DNA from: Bufo bufo
Lineage: Eukaryota > Chordata > Amphibia > Anura > Bufonidae
Direction: 5' to 3'
Length of the DNA stretch: 64,000 nucleotides
NCBI RefSeq assembly: GCF_905171765.1
Contig: NC_053390.1
Location: forward strand, 584,686,471 to 584,750,470
The notes beneath the pieces were generated by a model. The model saw nothing but the letters and a program-made list of their open reading frames with translations. It was not told where the DNA came from and did not search any database. The position numbers and the translations under genes are program-made. Shown one piece after another: positions 21,838 to 32,704 of the stretch. Every line of letters begins with the position of its first letter. Within the stretch, counting starts at the first letter, position 1.

Positions 21838-23180
21838 GGTCCGCTCACCAGCAGGCCCTCACATCTAATTTTTTACAGGGTTCGCTCACCAGCAGGCCCT
21901 CACACATAAATTTAAGATGGTCCGCTCACCAGCAGGCCCTCACATCAAATTTTTTACAGGGTCCGCTCACCAGCAGGCCCCCACATAAAATTTTTTAGAG
22001 GGTACGCTCACCTGCAAGCCTGCAACTCAAATCTTTTACAGGGTCAGTTCACCTGCAGGCCCAAACCTAAAATCTTTTACAGGGTCAGCTCACCTGCAGG
22101 CCCGCAACTCAAATCTTTTACAGGGTCAGCTCACCTGCAGGCCTGCAACTCAAATCTTTTACAGGGCCAGCTCACATACAGGACCGCAACTCAAATCTTT
22201 TACTGGGTCAGCTCACATGCAGGTCCGCACCTAAAATCTTTTAAAGGATCAGCTCACCTGCAGGCCCGCAACTCAAATATTTTATAGGGTCAGTTCACCT
22301 GCAGGCCCGCAACTCAAATCTTTTACAGGGTCAGCTCAGCTGCAGGCCTGCAACTTAAATCTTTTACAGGGTCAGCTCACCTGCAGGCCCAAACCTAAAA
22401 TCTTTTACAGGGTCAGCTCACCTGCAGGCCCGCAACTCAAATTTTTAACAGGGTCAGCTCACCTGCAGGCCCGCAACTCAAATCTTTTACTGGGTCAGCT
22501 CACATGCAGGCCCGCAACTCAAATCTTTTACAGGGTCAGTTCACCTGCAGACCCGCAACTCAAATCTTTTACAGGGTCAGTTCACCTGCAGACCCGCACC
22601 TAAAATCTTTTAAAGGGTCAGGTCACCTGCAGGCCTGCATCTTAAATCTTTTAAAGGGTCAGTTCACCTGCAGGCCCGCAACTCAAATCTTTTACAGGGT
22701 CAGTTCACCTGCAGGCCCGCAACTCAAATCTTTTACTGAGTCAGCTCAGCTACAGGCCTGCAACTCAAAACTTTTACTGGGTCAGCCCACATGAAGGCCC
22801 GCACCAAAAATCTTTTAAAGGGTCAGGTCACCTGCAGGCCTGCAACTTAAATCTTTTAAAGGGTCAGTTCACCTGCAGGCCTGCAACTTAAATCTTTTAA
22901 AGGGTCAGTTGACCTGCAGGCACGCAACTCAAATATTTTACTGGTTTAGCTCACCTGCAGGCCTGCAACTCAAATCTTTTAAAGGGTTAGCTCAGCTGCA
23001 GGCCCGCAACTCAAATCTTTTACTGGGTCAGCGCACATGCAGGCCCGCACCTAAAATCTTTTAAAGGTTTAGCTCACCTGCAGGCCCGCAACTCAAATCT
23101 TTTACAGGGTCAGTTCATCTGCAGGTCCGCAACTTAAATGTTTTACTGGGTCAGCTCACCTGCAGGCCCGCAACTCAGGC
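21838..23180. repeat. 41-bp tandem array downstream of hAT copy 1
   Basis: About 32 units of the form TCAGCTCACCTGCAGGCCCG then CAACTCAAATCTTTTACAGGG. Spacing measured between successive CACCTGCAGG copies is 41 bases (for example 22091 and 22132). The first few units carry CCAGCAGGCCCTCACAT variants, so the array evolved from a unit already in the hAT 3' region. Similar degenerate units lie to the right of the rRNA fragment (23505-23560). Confidence 0.95.
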
Positions 23181-23182
23181 AT

Positions 23183-23453
23183 CTTAAGAGTCCTGTATTG
23201 TTATGTATCGTCACTACCTCCACGAGTCAGGAGTGTGTGATTTGCGAGCCACCAGCTTGCCTTCCTTGGATGTGGTAGCCGTTTCTCAGGCTCCCTCTCT
23301 GGAATCAAACACTGATTCCCTATTAACCGTAGTTTACAATGGTTTTGAGCTGACAATTACATCGAAAGTTGATAGGCCAGACATCCGAATGGATCGTTGC
23401 CATCACGGGGACGTGCCATCGGCCCCAGGTTAACTAGAGTCACCAAAGCGGCA
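23183..23453 (-). rRNA. 18S rRNA-derived fragment (partial, decayed, antisense)
   Basis: On the minus strand this matches a continuous piece of the 5' domain of vertebrate 18S rRNA. Recognised blocks, written as they appear on the plus strand, are GAGTCCTGTATTGTTAT, CGTCACTACCTC, CTTCCTTGGATGTGGTAGCC, GTTTCTCAGGCTCCCTCTC, ATCGAAAGTTGATAGG and CTAGAGTCACCAAAGC, all in the correct order and spacing. I judge it to cover roughly residues 290-530 of a vertebrate 18S molecule. Many CpG sites are lost and the middle (23330-23360) is strongly changed, so it is old and non-functional as rRNA. It is bordered on both sides by units of the 41-bp array. Confidence 0.88.
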
Positions 23454-24130
23454 GAAGGCCACCGCCCATAATGTTTTAGATGGTCAGATCAGCACCCCTT
23501 GCTCCTAATGTTTTTGAGGGTCACCAGCAGGCCATCAATCATAATTTTTAAAGGGTGTGTATGATGCCCTCCTTTATGTGTAACTATGGGTGTATCGGCG
23601 TGCCTCTTCCTTGTAATTTTTGGCAGCACTTTATATACAAGTAAATATTCAGGAAAGAATGTTGTCTATAAATTTTTCCTCTAAAATCGATTTTTTCCCC
23701 TTGGTTTTGTGCGTATTATTGTCATTATGTAAAAGTGGCGTACTATTCGGACAACATAGTTCCCAGCAGCAACCAGTGAGTCCAAGATGCATCCATACAT
23801 CCTCCCCATGCTGTTACAGAACCATTTCGGTGGTGTTACCAACAATTTCTGACATTTTTTTATGAACCAGGCACCCTCCCCTCTTCAGAGCAGGGGGTAT
23901 CTGGTTTAATACTTGGGTTCTCCCATTGATTTCCATTATACTCAGGTGGTTTGATTTAATAACACCTTATTTTCATCTGTCTGTTATAGGAAGTTTAATC
24001 AGTCTGTTAACTGTGTTGGTGACCTATAGCCATTTTTGGGGTGCAAAACACTTAATTTGCACCTTTGACACAGAAATACAATTGTTCGTCTGTCAGCCAA
24101 TTTGGTGAGTGACTGTAAAAAAATTAGAGG
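23454..24130. mobile_element. 3' non-coding part of hAT copy 1
   Basis: Begins with degenerate array units (GGGTCACCAGCAGGCCATC), then AT-rich sequence. GGTTCTCCCATTGATTTCC at about 23909 resembles the region near hAT ends (compare GGGGTCCCCATTGACTTC at 31290). A terminal inverted repeat was not found, so the join with copy 2 is undefined. Confidence 0.4.
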
Positions 24131-24149
24131 AGCATCAACTAGGGGATGT

Positions 24150-26018
24150 GGTCGTTGTGCTGCTGGTGTTGGTGGTAGATGAGCCCCTGCTGTAAGGAGA
24201 GGACGTTGTCGATCTGTGCCAGCTACGTGCCCAAATGAAACACCTTCCTCTGGTGCACGCAGGCGACAGGAGGTTCTGCATCATTTTGTAGGCCCAAATA
24301 CCGGTCTACGAAAGGTGAGGCCAGAACAAGTACAGGCGGTGTTAGATTGGATCGCTGACAGTGCCTTGAGTTCCTTCACATTGTCTCCCATCCCTGCTGA
24401 AAGCACAGGGTTGGCACCAGCGGCCCAAGGGCAACCGCCTTCCACCTCAACCCCATGCACATCAGCCAAGCAGTCTGAGCCCCAAGTCATGCAGCAGTAA
24501 CTTGTGCTTTTTTATGACTCTGCTGGTGGGGTTTCCGTGGGCCATTCACTTAGCCCTGCCCTAGAAATGGAAGAGATTGAGTGCGCTGTTGCCCAGCCAG
24601 TCATGTTTGAGGATGAGGATGTGGTAGGACCACCGCATCACTTCTCTGATGATGATGACGAAACACAGGTGTCAACTGCTGCGGCTTTCTGCACTGTGCA
24701 GACCGACAAGGAGGGCAGGGGTTAGGAGTGGGTGTAAGATAATGTGGAAGATGATGAGGTCCTAGACCTCACATGGCATTCAGGTCATCAGAGTGACTTG
24801 TGCAGTTTGGAGGAAGAAGATGGTGGTCAAGCAGCGCCAGCCGCACAGCAAAAGCAGAGTGACCAGCCCCCAGCAAGTACGCCTGCTACTGCCCAACGTG
24901 CTGAGGGACAAAGCACACCAAAGCCAGCTAAAAGGAGTTCCCTGGTGTGGCAGTTCTTCAGGCAATGTGCTGATGACAAGACACAGATGGTTTGCACACT
25001 GTGTAGTCAGAGCCTGAAGAGAGGCATAAATGTTCTAAACCTGAGCACCACCTGCATGACCAAGCATCTTACTGCAAAGCACGAGCTGCTGTGGAGTAGA
25101 TACCTGAACAACCATGAAAGATCTGAGGCTCCTCCTGCTCCCTCTTCTGCTGCGGTCTCAGCCTCTTCTTCCCCCTCTGCAGCGATACTGCCACCTGGCA
25201 CCCCTCAAAGTCAGGATGTGAGAGCAAAACACCACCACTAGTGTCACCTAGCATTTCCACACTGTCCCATGGAAGTGTTCAGCTGTCCATCTCCCAAACA
25301 CAGAAAAAGAGGAAGTTTACCCCTACCCACCTACAAACCCTGGCCTTTGAAATGCTGCCATTCCATCTGGTGGAGACGGATAGTTTTAGAAACGTAATGA
25401 CAGCGGCTGTCCCACGGTACGTGGTTCCCAGCCGCCACCACTTTTCCAGATGGGCCGTCCCTGCCCTGCACGAACATGTGCCGGATAAAATCAGGTGTGC
25501 GCTGCACAACACCATCATTGGCAATTTCCACAAAACCAGCGATATGTGGATCAGTAAGCATGGGCAGAGACATTATATCTCCCTACCTGCCCACTGGGAA
25601 AATGTGGTGGCGAATAGGACTGAGGCGGAAAGTGGTTTGGCGCACGTCCTACCACCACGGAGGATTGATGCACGTTTCTCGGTGCCTCCTACTCCGCTTC
25701 CTCCTCCTGTTCCTCCTAATCACGTCAGTGCAACACCTGCACCACCAACTTCAGCACAGCCAGGGGGAAACGACAGCAGGCTGTTCTAAAACTCATGTTT
25801 GGGGAAAAAAACACCATACCGCTCAGAAGCTGTGGGCGGGCATGGAAGAACAGACCGATGAGTGGTTGGTGCCGCTGAGCCTCAAGCCGGCCTGGTGGTG
25901 TATGACAATGGATGAAATCTTGTAGCAGTTCTGGGTCTAGCCGGTTTGACGCACATCCCTTGCCTGGCGAATGTGCTGAATTTGGTGGTGCAGAGGTTCT
26001 TTAAAAATTACCCTGATA
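24150..26018 (+). pseudogene. hAT transposase copy 2, N-terminal and central part
   Basis: An Arg/Gly-rich leader precedes HHFVGPNTGLRKVRPEQVQ and AVLDWIADSALSSF (24270-24371), a conserved-looking N-terminal extension not seen in copy 1. An acidic stretch follows, then the BED finger LVWQFFRQCADDKTQMVC and CMTKHLTAKHELLW (24941-25100). From 25241 the catalytic region reads AFEMLPFHLVETDSFRNV, VVPSRHHFSRWAVPALHEHV and KTSDMWISKHGQRHYISL. A frameshift near 25790 leads to a damaged Asp-Asn block, and THIPCLANVLNLVVQRFF follows at 25949-26002. At 26018 a different repeat interrupts. The remainder of the gene resumes at 27219 and again at 30858. Confidence 0.82.
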
Positions 26019-27218
26019 CAGAGGGGCCATTATATATTATAATAATAATAATAATACTACAGAGGGTGCAATTATATATTCTAATAATACAGAAGGGGTC
26101 AGGCATTATATATACTATCCATACAGCGGGCATTAAATATATGGGCACTAAGGGGGAAGGGGGGTCCATGGACACTACAGGGCACACTACAGAGGGTCAT
26201 TATAACTATATGGGGCACTGCAGAGGGTCATTATAGCAACAAGGGGCTCTGTAGTGGGTCTTTATAAATACTTGTACCCCTATAGCAGGCATTATAACTA
26301 GGGGGATTTTATTACTACTGCAGGCTCTTATAGGAGTACCTTATAGAGGGGCCTTGTTACTGCTGGGGGCACTATAGGATGCCTTATTTTTAATAGGGGC
26401 CTTATGGATGCATTATTATTGAGCACATATTAATCGAGTTGCTATTGGAGGTACTGTAGGGCAGTGTTCCTCAACTCCAGTCCTTAGGGCCCACCAACCA
26501 GTCATGATTTGAGAATATCACACAGAATTAATACCTGTGAGCCCTGATGCATGGACACTAATTATATCACCTGCTCAATACTAAGGAAATCCTGAAAACA
26601 TGACCGTCAGGTGGGCCATGAGGACTGGAGGTGAGGAACTCTGCTGTAAGAAACGCTATTTCCATGGAGGATAGTTTGGGAGCAAGTTATTACGGGGAAC
26701 TTTCTGTCTGGCTCTACCACAGTATTGGGGGTAGCAGCAGGATAAGTGTTGAGGCACCAGGAGGGGGAGGATGATAGTAAAGTGAGGAATATAAACATTT
26801 TTTCTGTGAAATTCTACAGAGATGAGACGCGGCTGAAAGAAGGTTTCATGGCGGTCTTATTTCCAAATGAAGACACAGGAGATGTCACTGGATGTAAGAG
26901 GTATGTAGTGCTGTATTCTGCTGTAAATTTTGTGGTGATGTATGGAATGTCCATCAAAATATCTATTTCGCAATAGGGTTGGGGGAGAAGGTGGATTGAG
27001 AATTCGGACCACACTTCTGCAGCCTGGCCCCAGACTTCAGGTCACACTGTGCATGTTCTGAATTCTGGGGCTTCTCACCCATTTACTACATTAACTGTAC
27101 TCAAAGAGTTATCACTGTGTTATCTGTAGTGTTACATAGGACTGCAAGTGACATCTACTACATTATCTGTAAAAAGGGGCGTGTCCACAGGTTGGGGGGA
27201 TGGCGCAATCCATGGCTT
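26019..27218. repeat. G-rich repeat family copy interrupting hAT copy 2
   Basis: Starts with TAATAATAATAATA-like runs and GGGCACTA/GGGGCATTATA units as in 16360-17560. It also contains GGAGATGTCACTGGATGTAA (26878-26897), matching the right part of the copy at 15890-17760. A 182-bp hAT-type MITE sits inside at 26462-26643. Exact junctions with the hAT gene are approximate. Confidence 0.65.
26462..26643. mobile_element. 182-bp hAT-type MITE
   Basis: Ends are inverted: CAGTGTTCCTCAACTCCAGT at left and ACTGGAGGTGAGGAACTCTG at right. They are flanked by CTGTAGGG (26454-26461) and CTGTAAGA (26644-26651), an imperfect 8-base duplication as expected for hAT insertion. No coding sequence. Confidence 0.75.
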
Positions 27219-27604
27219 GCCCCGGGTGCTGGCAACCCACGCTTTGCCACTGTAGGGTCCTACAGTACTTCAGAAGGGGGGTTACCATGGCCAAAATTTG
27301 GAAAAGCTTTGTTAGCATGCCACAAAATCCAGCACCACCATCTGATACGGACCGTCTTAGCGGGAGGCAGCTTTTCAGCAACATGGTGGAACAGTACGTG
27401 TGCACATGTCTGCAATTACTGACTGATGGGTCTGCCCCATTTAACTTCAAATTGGGCACATGGCCTGAGCTTTCCCTATACGCATACACTGACCTACCCT
27501 GCGGCAAGTGTATTGTCCCAACATGTGTTTTGCACGGCGGGGGTGGTCATGGGCAGGCACATCCGCCTGTCCACAGCCAATGTGGACAATATCACGTTTA
27601 TTAA
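27219..27604 (+). pseudogene. hAT transposase copy 2, C-terminal dimerisation part
   Basis: Frames in this piece give RQLFSNMVEQYVCTCLQLL then GSAPFNFKLGTWPELSLYAY, matching the region before the hAT dimerisation domain (compare copy 1, DPLVPYNYWLSKLDMWHELA). GRHIRLSTANVDNITFIN is the last conserved block. Frameshifts near 27320 and 27520 break it. The coding sequence is cut at 27600 by the TTAA element and continues at 30858 with the equivalent of KMNQAWI (an in-frame stop replaces the Gln). Confidence 0.75.
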
Positions 27605-30600
27605 CCCCTTAAGGACTTAGGACGTACCGGTACAGCATGTTTGCCGAGTCCTTAAGGACCCATGACGTACCGGTACAGCATGTTTGCCGAGTCCTTAAGG
27701 ACCCATGACGTACCGCTACGTCATGAGTTTAAAATGAGATTGCGGCGCTGCTGGGGTTAATCCGCACAGGATGCCGGCTGAAATCATTCAGCCGGCATCC
27801 TGTCACAACGCCGGGGGGGGGTCATATGACCCCCCGTATCGGCGATCACAGCAAACCGCAGGTCAATTCAGACCTGCGGTTTGCTGCGCTTTTGGCTGAT
27901 TCTGACCGTGGGGACCGCGGGGATCAAACTTCAAAATGCTGCATATACATTTTTTTCCACCCCCCCCCCCTGCACCCCTGAATGATTTTATGGCAGCGGG
28001 TGGTGCAGGGGGGGTGTTGCGGGCAGTGCGGGAGGTGGGCGGTGCGGGAGGCGGGCGGTGCGGCAGGCGGGATCGCGATCCCCCGCCCGCCTCCCCTTGA
28101 ATAATCGTTGGTGTACAGTGGTATACCAGGGTGTCAGCACATTGCTGACAGCCTGGTATAAACGGCTGACATCGGTGATGTACGGACCGCTGTATGGAAA
28201 AAGTTAACAGTAAGAGGGAGCTCCCTCCCTTTCCCATCGGGGGGCTGCTGTGCCTTTGCAGCCCCCCGATGGAGAGGGAGAGAGCCCCCAGACAACCCCC
28301 AGAGAGCCCCGTCCTTACCCTTCCACGTCTGCGAAGTTCTGACAACTACTGAGCAGACGGGGAAGGTTCCCATGGCAACAGGACGCCGTCTCAGGCATCC
28401 TGCTGTCCATGGTGCTGAACAGATCTGTGCTAAAGGCAGAGATCTGTTCAGACAAAGTGTAAGTAAAATACAGTACAGTACACTATATATTGTACTGTAC
28501 TGTATTATACAGACATCAGACCCACTGGATCTTCAAGAACCAAGTGGGTCTGGGTCAAAAAAAAGTGAAAAAAAGTGAAAAAAGTAAAAATCAAAAATCA
28601 CATTTATCACTGATTAAAAATGAAAAAAAGAAAATTCCCTACACATGTTTGGTATCGTCGCGTCCGTAACGACCTGATCTATAAAACGGTCATGTTACTT
28701 TACCCGAACAGTGAACGCCATAAAAATAAAAAATAAAAAACTATGATGAAATTTAAATTTTGCCCACCTTACTTCCCAAAAAAGGTAATAAAAGTGATCA
28801 AAAAGTCGCATGTACGCCAAAATTGTAACAATCAAACCGTCATCTCATCCCGCAATATCATACCCTACCCAAGATAATCGCCAAAAAACTGAAAAACTAT
28901 GGCTCTCAGACTATGGAGACACTAAAACATGATTTTTTTTTTTTCATAAATGAAATCATTGTGTAAAACTTACATAAACAAAAAAAAAGGATACATATTA
29001 GGTATCTCCGCGTCCGTATAGACCGGCTCTATAAAAATATCACATTAGTTAACCCCTCAGGTGACCACTGTAAAAAAATAAAAATAAAATTGGTGTAAAA
29101 AAAGCCATTTTTTGACATCTTACGTCACAAAAAGTGTAATAGCAAGCGATTAAAAAGTCATATGCACCCCAAAATAGTGCCAATAAAACAGCCATCTCAT
29201 CCTGCAAAAAATGAGACCCTACTTAAGATAATCGCCCAACAACTGAAAAAACTATGGCTCTTAGGCTATGGAGACACTAAAACTTTTTTTGTTTTAAAAA
29301 TGAAATCATTGTGTAAAACTTACATAAATAAAAAAAATTGTATACATATTAGGTATCGCCGCGTCCGTGACAACCTGCTCTATAAAATTACCACATGATC
29401 TAACCTTTCAGATGAATGTTGTAAATAACAAAAAAACGGTGCCAAAAAGCTATTTCTTGTTACCTTGCTGCACAAAAAGTGTAATATAGAGCAACCAAAA
29501 ATCATATGTACCCTAAACTAGTACCAACAAAACTGCTACCCTATCCCGTAGTTTCTAAAATGGGGTCACTGTTTTGGAGTTTCTACTCTAGGGGTGCATC
29601 AGGGGGGCTTCAAATGGGACATGGTGTCAAAAAAACCAGTCCAGCAAAATCTGCCTTCCAAAAACCATATGGCATTCCTTTCCTTCTGCGCCCTGCCGTG
29701 TGCCCGTACAGCAGTTTACGACCACATATGAGGTGTTTCTGTAAACTACAGAATCCGGGCAATAAATATTGAGTTTTGTTTGGCTGTTAACCCTTGCTTT
29801 GTTACTTAAAAAAAAATATTAAAATGAAAAATCTGCCAAAAAAGTGAAATTTTGAAATTGTATCTCTATTTTCCATTAAATCTTGTGCAACACCTAAAGG
29901 GTTAACAAAGTTTGTAAAATCAGTTTTGAATACCTTGAGGGGTGTAGTTTCTTAGATGGGGTCACTTTCATGGAGTTTCTACTCTAGGGGTGCATCAAGG
30001 GGGCTTCAAATGGGACATGGTGTAAAAAAAACAGTCCAGCAAAATCTGCCTTCCAAAAACCAAACGGCGCACCTTTCACTCTGCGCCCCGCTGTGTGGCC
30101 GTACAGTAGTTTACGGACACATATGGGGTGTTTCTGTAAACGGCAGAGTCAGGGCAATAAAGATACAGTCTTGTTTGGCTGTTAACCCTTGCTTTGTTAA
30201 TGGAAAAAATAGGTTAAAATTGAAAATTAGGCAAAAAAATGAAATTCTCAAATTTCATCCCCATTTGCCAATAACTCTTGTGCAACACTTAAAGGGTTAA
30301 CGAAGTTTGTAAAATCAGTTTTGAATACCTTGAGGGGTATAGTTTATAGAATGGGGTCATTTTTGGGTGGTTTCTATTATTTAAGCCTCGCAAAGTGACT
30401 TCAGAGCTGTAGTGGTCCCTAAAAATTGGGTTTTTGTAAATTTCTGAAAAATTTCAAGATTTGCTTCTAAACTTCTAAGCCTTGTAACATCCCCAAAAAA
30501 TAAAATATCATTCCCAAAATAATTCAAACATGAAGTAGACATATGGGGAATGTAAAGTCATCACAATTTTTGGGGGTATTACTAAGTATTACAGAAGTAG

Positions 30601-30853
30601 AGGAACTGAAATTTTGAAATTTGCAAATTTTTAACATTTCTGGGTAAATTAGGTATTTTTTTATGCAAAAAAAATAATTTTTTTACTTCATTTTACCAGT
30701 GTCATGAAGTACAATATGTGATGAAAAAACAATCCCAGAATGGCCTGGATAAGTCAAAGCGTTTTAAAGTTATGACCACTTAAAGTGACACTGGTTAGAT
30801 TTGCAAAAAATGGCCAAGTCCTTAAGGTGAAATAGGGCTGAGTCCTTAAGGGG
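27605..30853. mobile_element. 3.2-kb non-autonomous TTAA element (piggyBac-like)
   Basis: Ends CCCCTTAAGGACT and AGTCCTTAAGGGG are perfect inverted repeats flanked by TTAA (27601-27604 and 30854-30857). TTAA duplication with a CCC terminus is the piggyBac pattern. Near the left end a 56-base unit (GACGTACCGGTACAGCATG with GCCGAGTCCTTAAGG) is duplicated. The middle has GC-rich inverted segments (27760-28340) and loosely tandem units of about 360-390 bases (28640-30400) with GACACTAAAAC, GTATCGCCGCGTCCGT and GGGGTGCATCA. No transposase frame was found. Its insertion splits the C-terminal domain of hAT copy 2. Confidence 0.88.
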
Positions 30854-30857
30854 TTAA

Positions 30858-31412
30858 AATGAACTAGGCATGGATCCCACAGGACTTGTCCGTACCTTGG
30901 CCAGAGTAGAGAAGTATTCCGGCTCCATCCGGCCATTGTTTTACTGCAGCGCACTTTGTGCATTCTCTTCGCTATTTCCCAATGTTTTGTGGCCTCCATA
31001 AACAAAATAAATAAATAAAAAAAATAAAAAATGTTGGCCACCTCCTCCGCTTGCACCGCCACATGTGCCTCCTCCTCCACTCGGACCTCCACCTCCTGGC
31101 TCAAGATTATTATGTCTTATATTGGCAGAGTAGAGAGGTATACCGGCCGCACCCAGCCATTGTTATACTCTGTGCATTCTCTTTGCAATTTCCAAATGTT
31201 TTGGGGCCTCCACAAACCAAAAAACAAAAAAAAAAAATGTTACTTTGTATCTGTTACTTTTTTACAGCCATTTTTCAGCCCCAAAGTTGGGGTCCCCATT
31301 GACTTCAATGGGGTTCGGTGTTCGGGGTCAAGTTCGGAACCCGAACTGAAATTTGAAATAAATTTCGGCCGAACCATTCAAACCCGAACATCCACCAGTC
31401 CACTCATCACTA
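30858..31412 (+). mobile_element. 3' end of hAT copy 2
   Basis: Starts with the last transposase codons (AATGAACTAGGCATGGATCC, equivalent to MNxAWI). It contains a 2-fold repeat of GGCAGAGTAGAGAGGTATACC-like sequence (30900 and 31125). It ends GTCCACTCATCACTA at 31412, the inverse of a TAGTGATGAG hAT terminus, preceded by GAACCCGAAC motifs. Confidence 0.7.
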
Positions 31413-31546
31413 GTCAAAACCCAACATACACAGACTATTGATAAATTGGTCTTACAATAAAAAAAACAGGAAAGTCTCAATTTACTTTAAAAAAAAAGAC
31501 AAAACCAGTTTGATAAATCAGAGCCTATGTTTTTATTTCTCCTTAA

Positions 31547-32379
31547 AGGGATTCTGTCACCTGCTTTTACCATTTTAAGCTGGCACCATCGCTATGTTGA
31601 CTAAAGTACCTTATTTCCAGCAGTCTTCTTTTTACTTTATTTCGTTTTGTAGTTTTGATATAAAAGCGCTTTTTCTGTTATGCTAATTAGGGTCCAAGGT
31701 GCCCAGAGGGGTGTTTTTTTCACTCTCCGGAGCCCAGTGACGCCCCCCTGCAGTGCCCAAGAACGCCTCCTGATCATCAAATAACCTCCCACAGCCCCGG
31801 CAAATGGTTCCGCCCCCTCCCAACGTCATAGTCTACCTTATAGAAATGCCCCGTCCTTCTTCCTGTCTGCGGCCAGAAAACTCGCGCAGGCGCAGTACTG
31901 CCAGCCGCCTGCGCCTGCGCGATCATCAACCTCCTGAGGGCAATAGCCCTCAGGTCACATCACTGGGCTCGGCGCATGCCCAGTGAGACTTTTGAGGCTG
32001 TTGCCCTCAGGACATTGATGATCGCGCAGGCGCAGGCCGCTGGCAGTTCTGCGCGAGTTTTCTGGCCGCAGACAGGAAGAAGGACGGGGCATTTCTATAA
32101 GGTAGACTATGACGTGGGGAGGGGGCGGAACCGTTTGCCGGGGCTGTGATGATCAGGAGGCGTTCTTGGGCACTGCAGGGGGGCGTCACTGGGCTCTGGA
32201 GAGTGAAAAAAACGCCCCTCTGGGCACCTTGGACCCTAATTAGCATAACAGAAAAAGCGCTTTTATATCAAAACTACAAAACGAAATAAAGTAAAAAGAA
32301 GACTGCTGGAAATAAGGTACTTTAGTCAACATAGCGATGGTGCCAGCTTAAAATGGTAAAAGCAGGTGACAGAATCCCT
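31547..32379. mobile_element. 833-bp palindromic TTAA element (Kolobok-like)
   Basis: Ends AGGGATTCTGTCACC and GGTGACAGAATCCCT are flanked by TTAA (31543-31546 and 32380-32383). Termini starting with A-G-G plus a TTAA duplication fit Kolobok rather than piggyBac. The inverted arms extend almost to the centre, about 380 bases each, with few mismatches (one near 31710 in the G-TGTTTTTTTC stretch). No coding capacity. The centre holds inverted GCGCAGGCGCAG motifs. Confidence 0.88.
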
Positions 32380-32704
32380 TTAAAGCTGAGTAAACTGAAT
32401 ATTAAAATCATTAGAATTAATGTATTCCAAGAATGCTGGTTTGAATGATGCATTGCGACACCATATCCACAGCAAATTGCCAATGTAGCATCCTTACCAT
32501 GCTATATGCTCTACAAATGGATTGTGGATAGAAAAGATAAATTGAGTTTTCAAAAAGGATATCAACAAATTAGCCATATTAGGCAAGAAACTAGAGGCCA
32601 ATGATGTGTCCACCGTTTGTAGAAAAAGACAAAGACGAAAATTAATATGATAAAAAATTCTATAGCAGCAACAATAAAGTAACATAATTCCATTAAATAA
32701 TCAC

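Noticed and set aside
21838..23180. CRISPR-like regular repeat
   Set aside because: Units are contiguous 41-bp tandem copies with no distinct spacers, in a eukaryotic context.
23183..23453. Functional rRNA gene
   Set aside because: Only about 270 bases of the 18S 5' domain, strongly substituted, without flanking rDNA.
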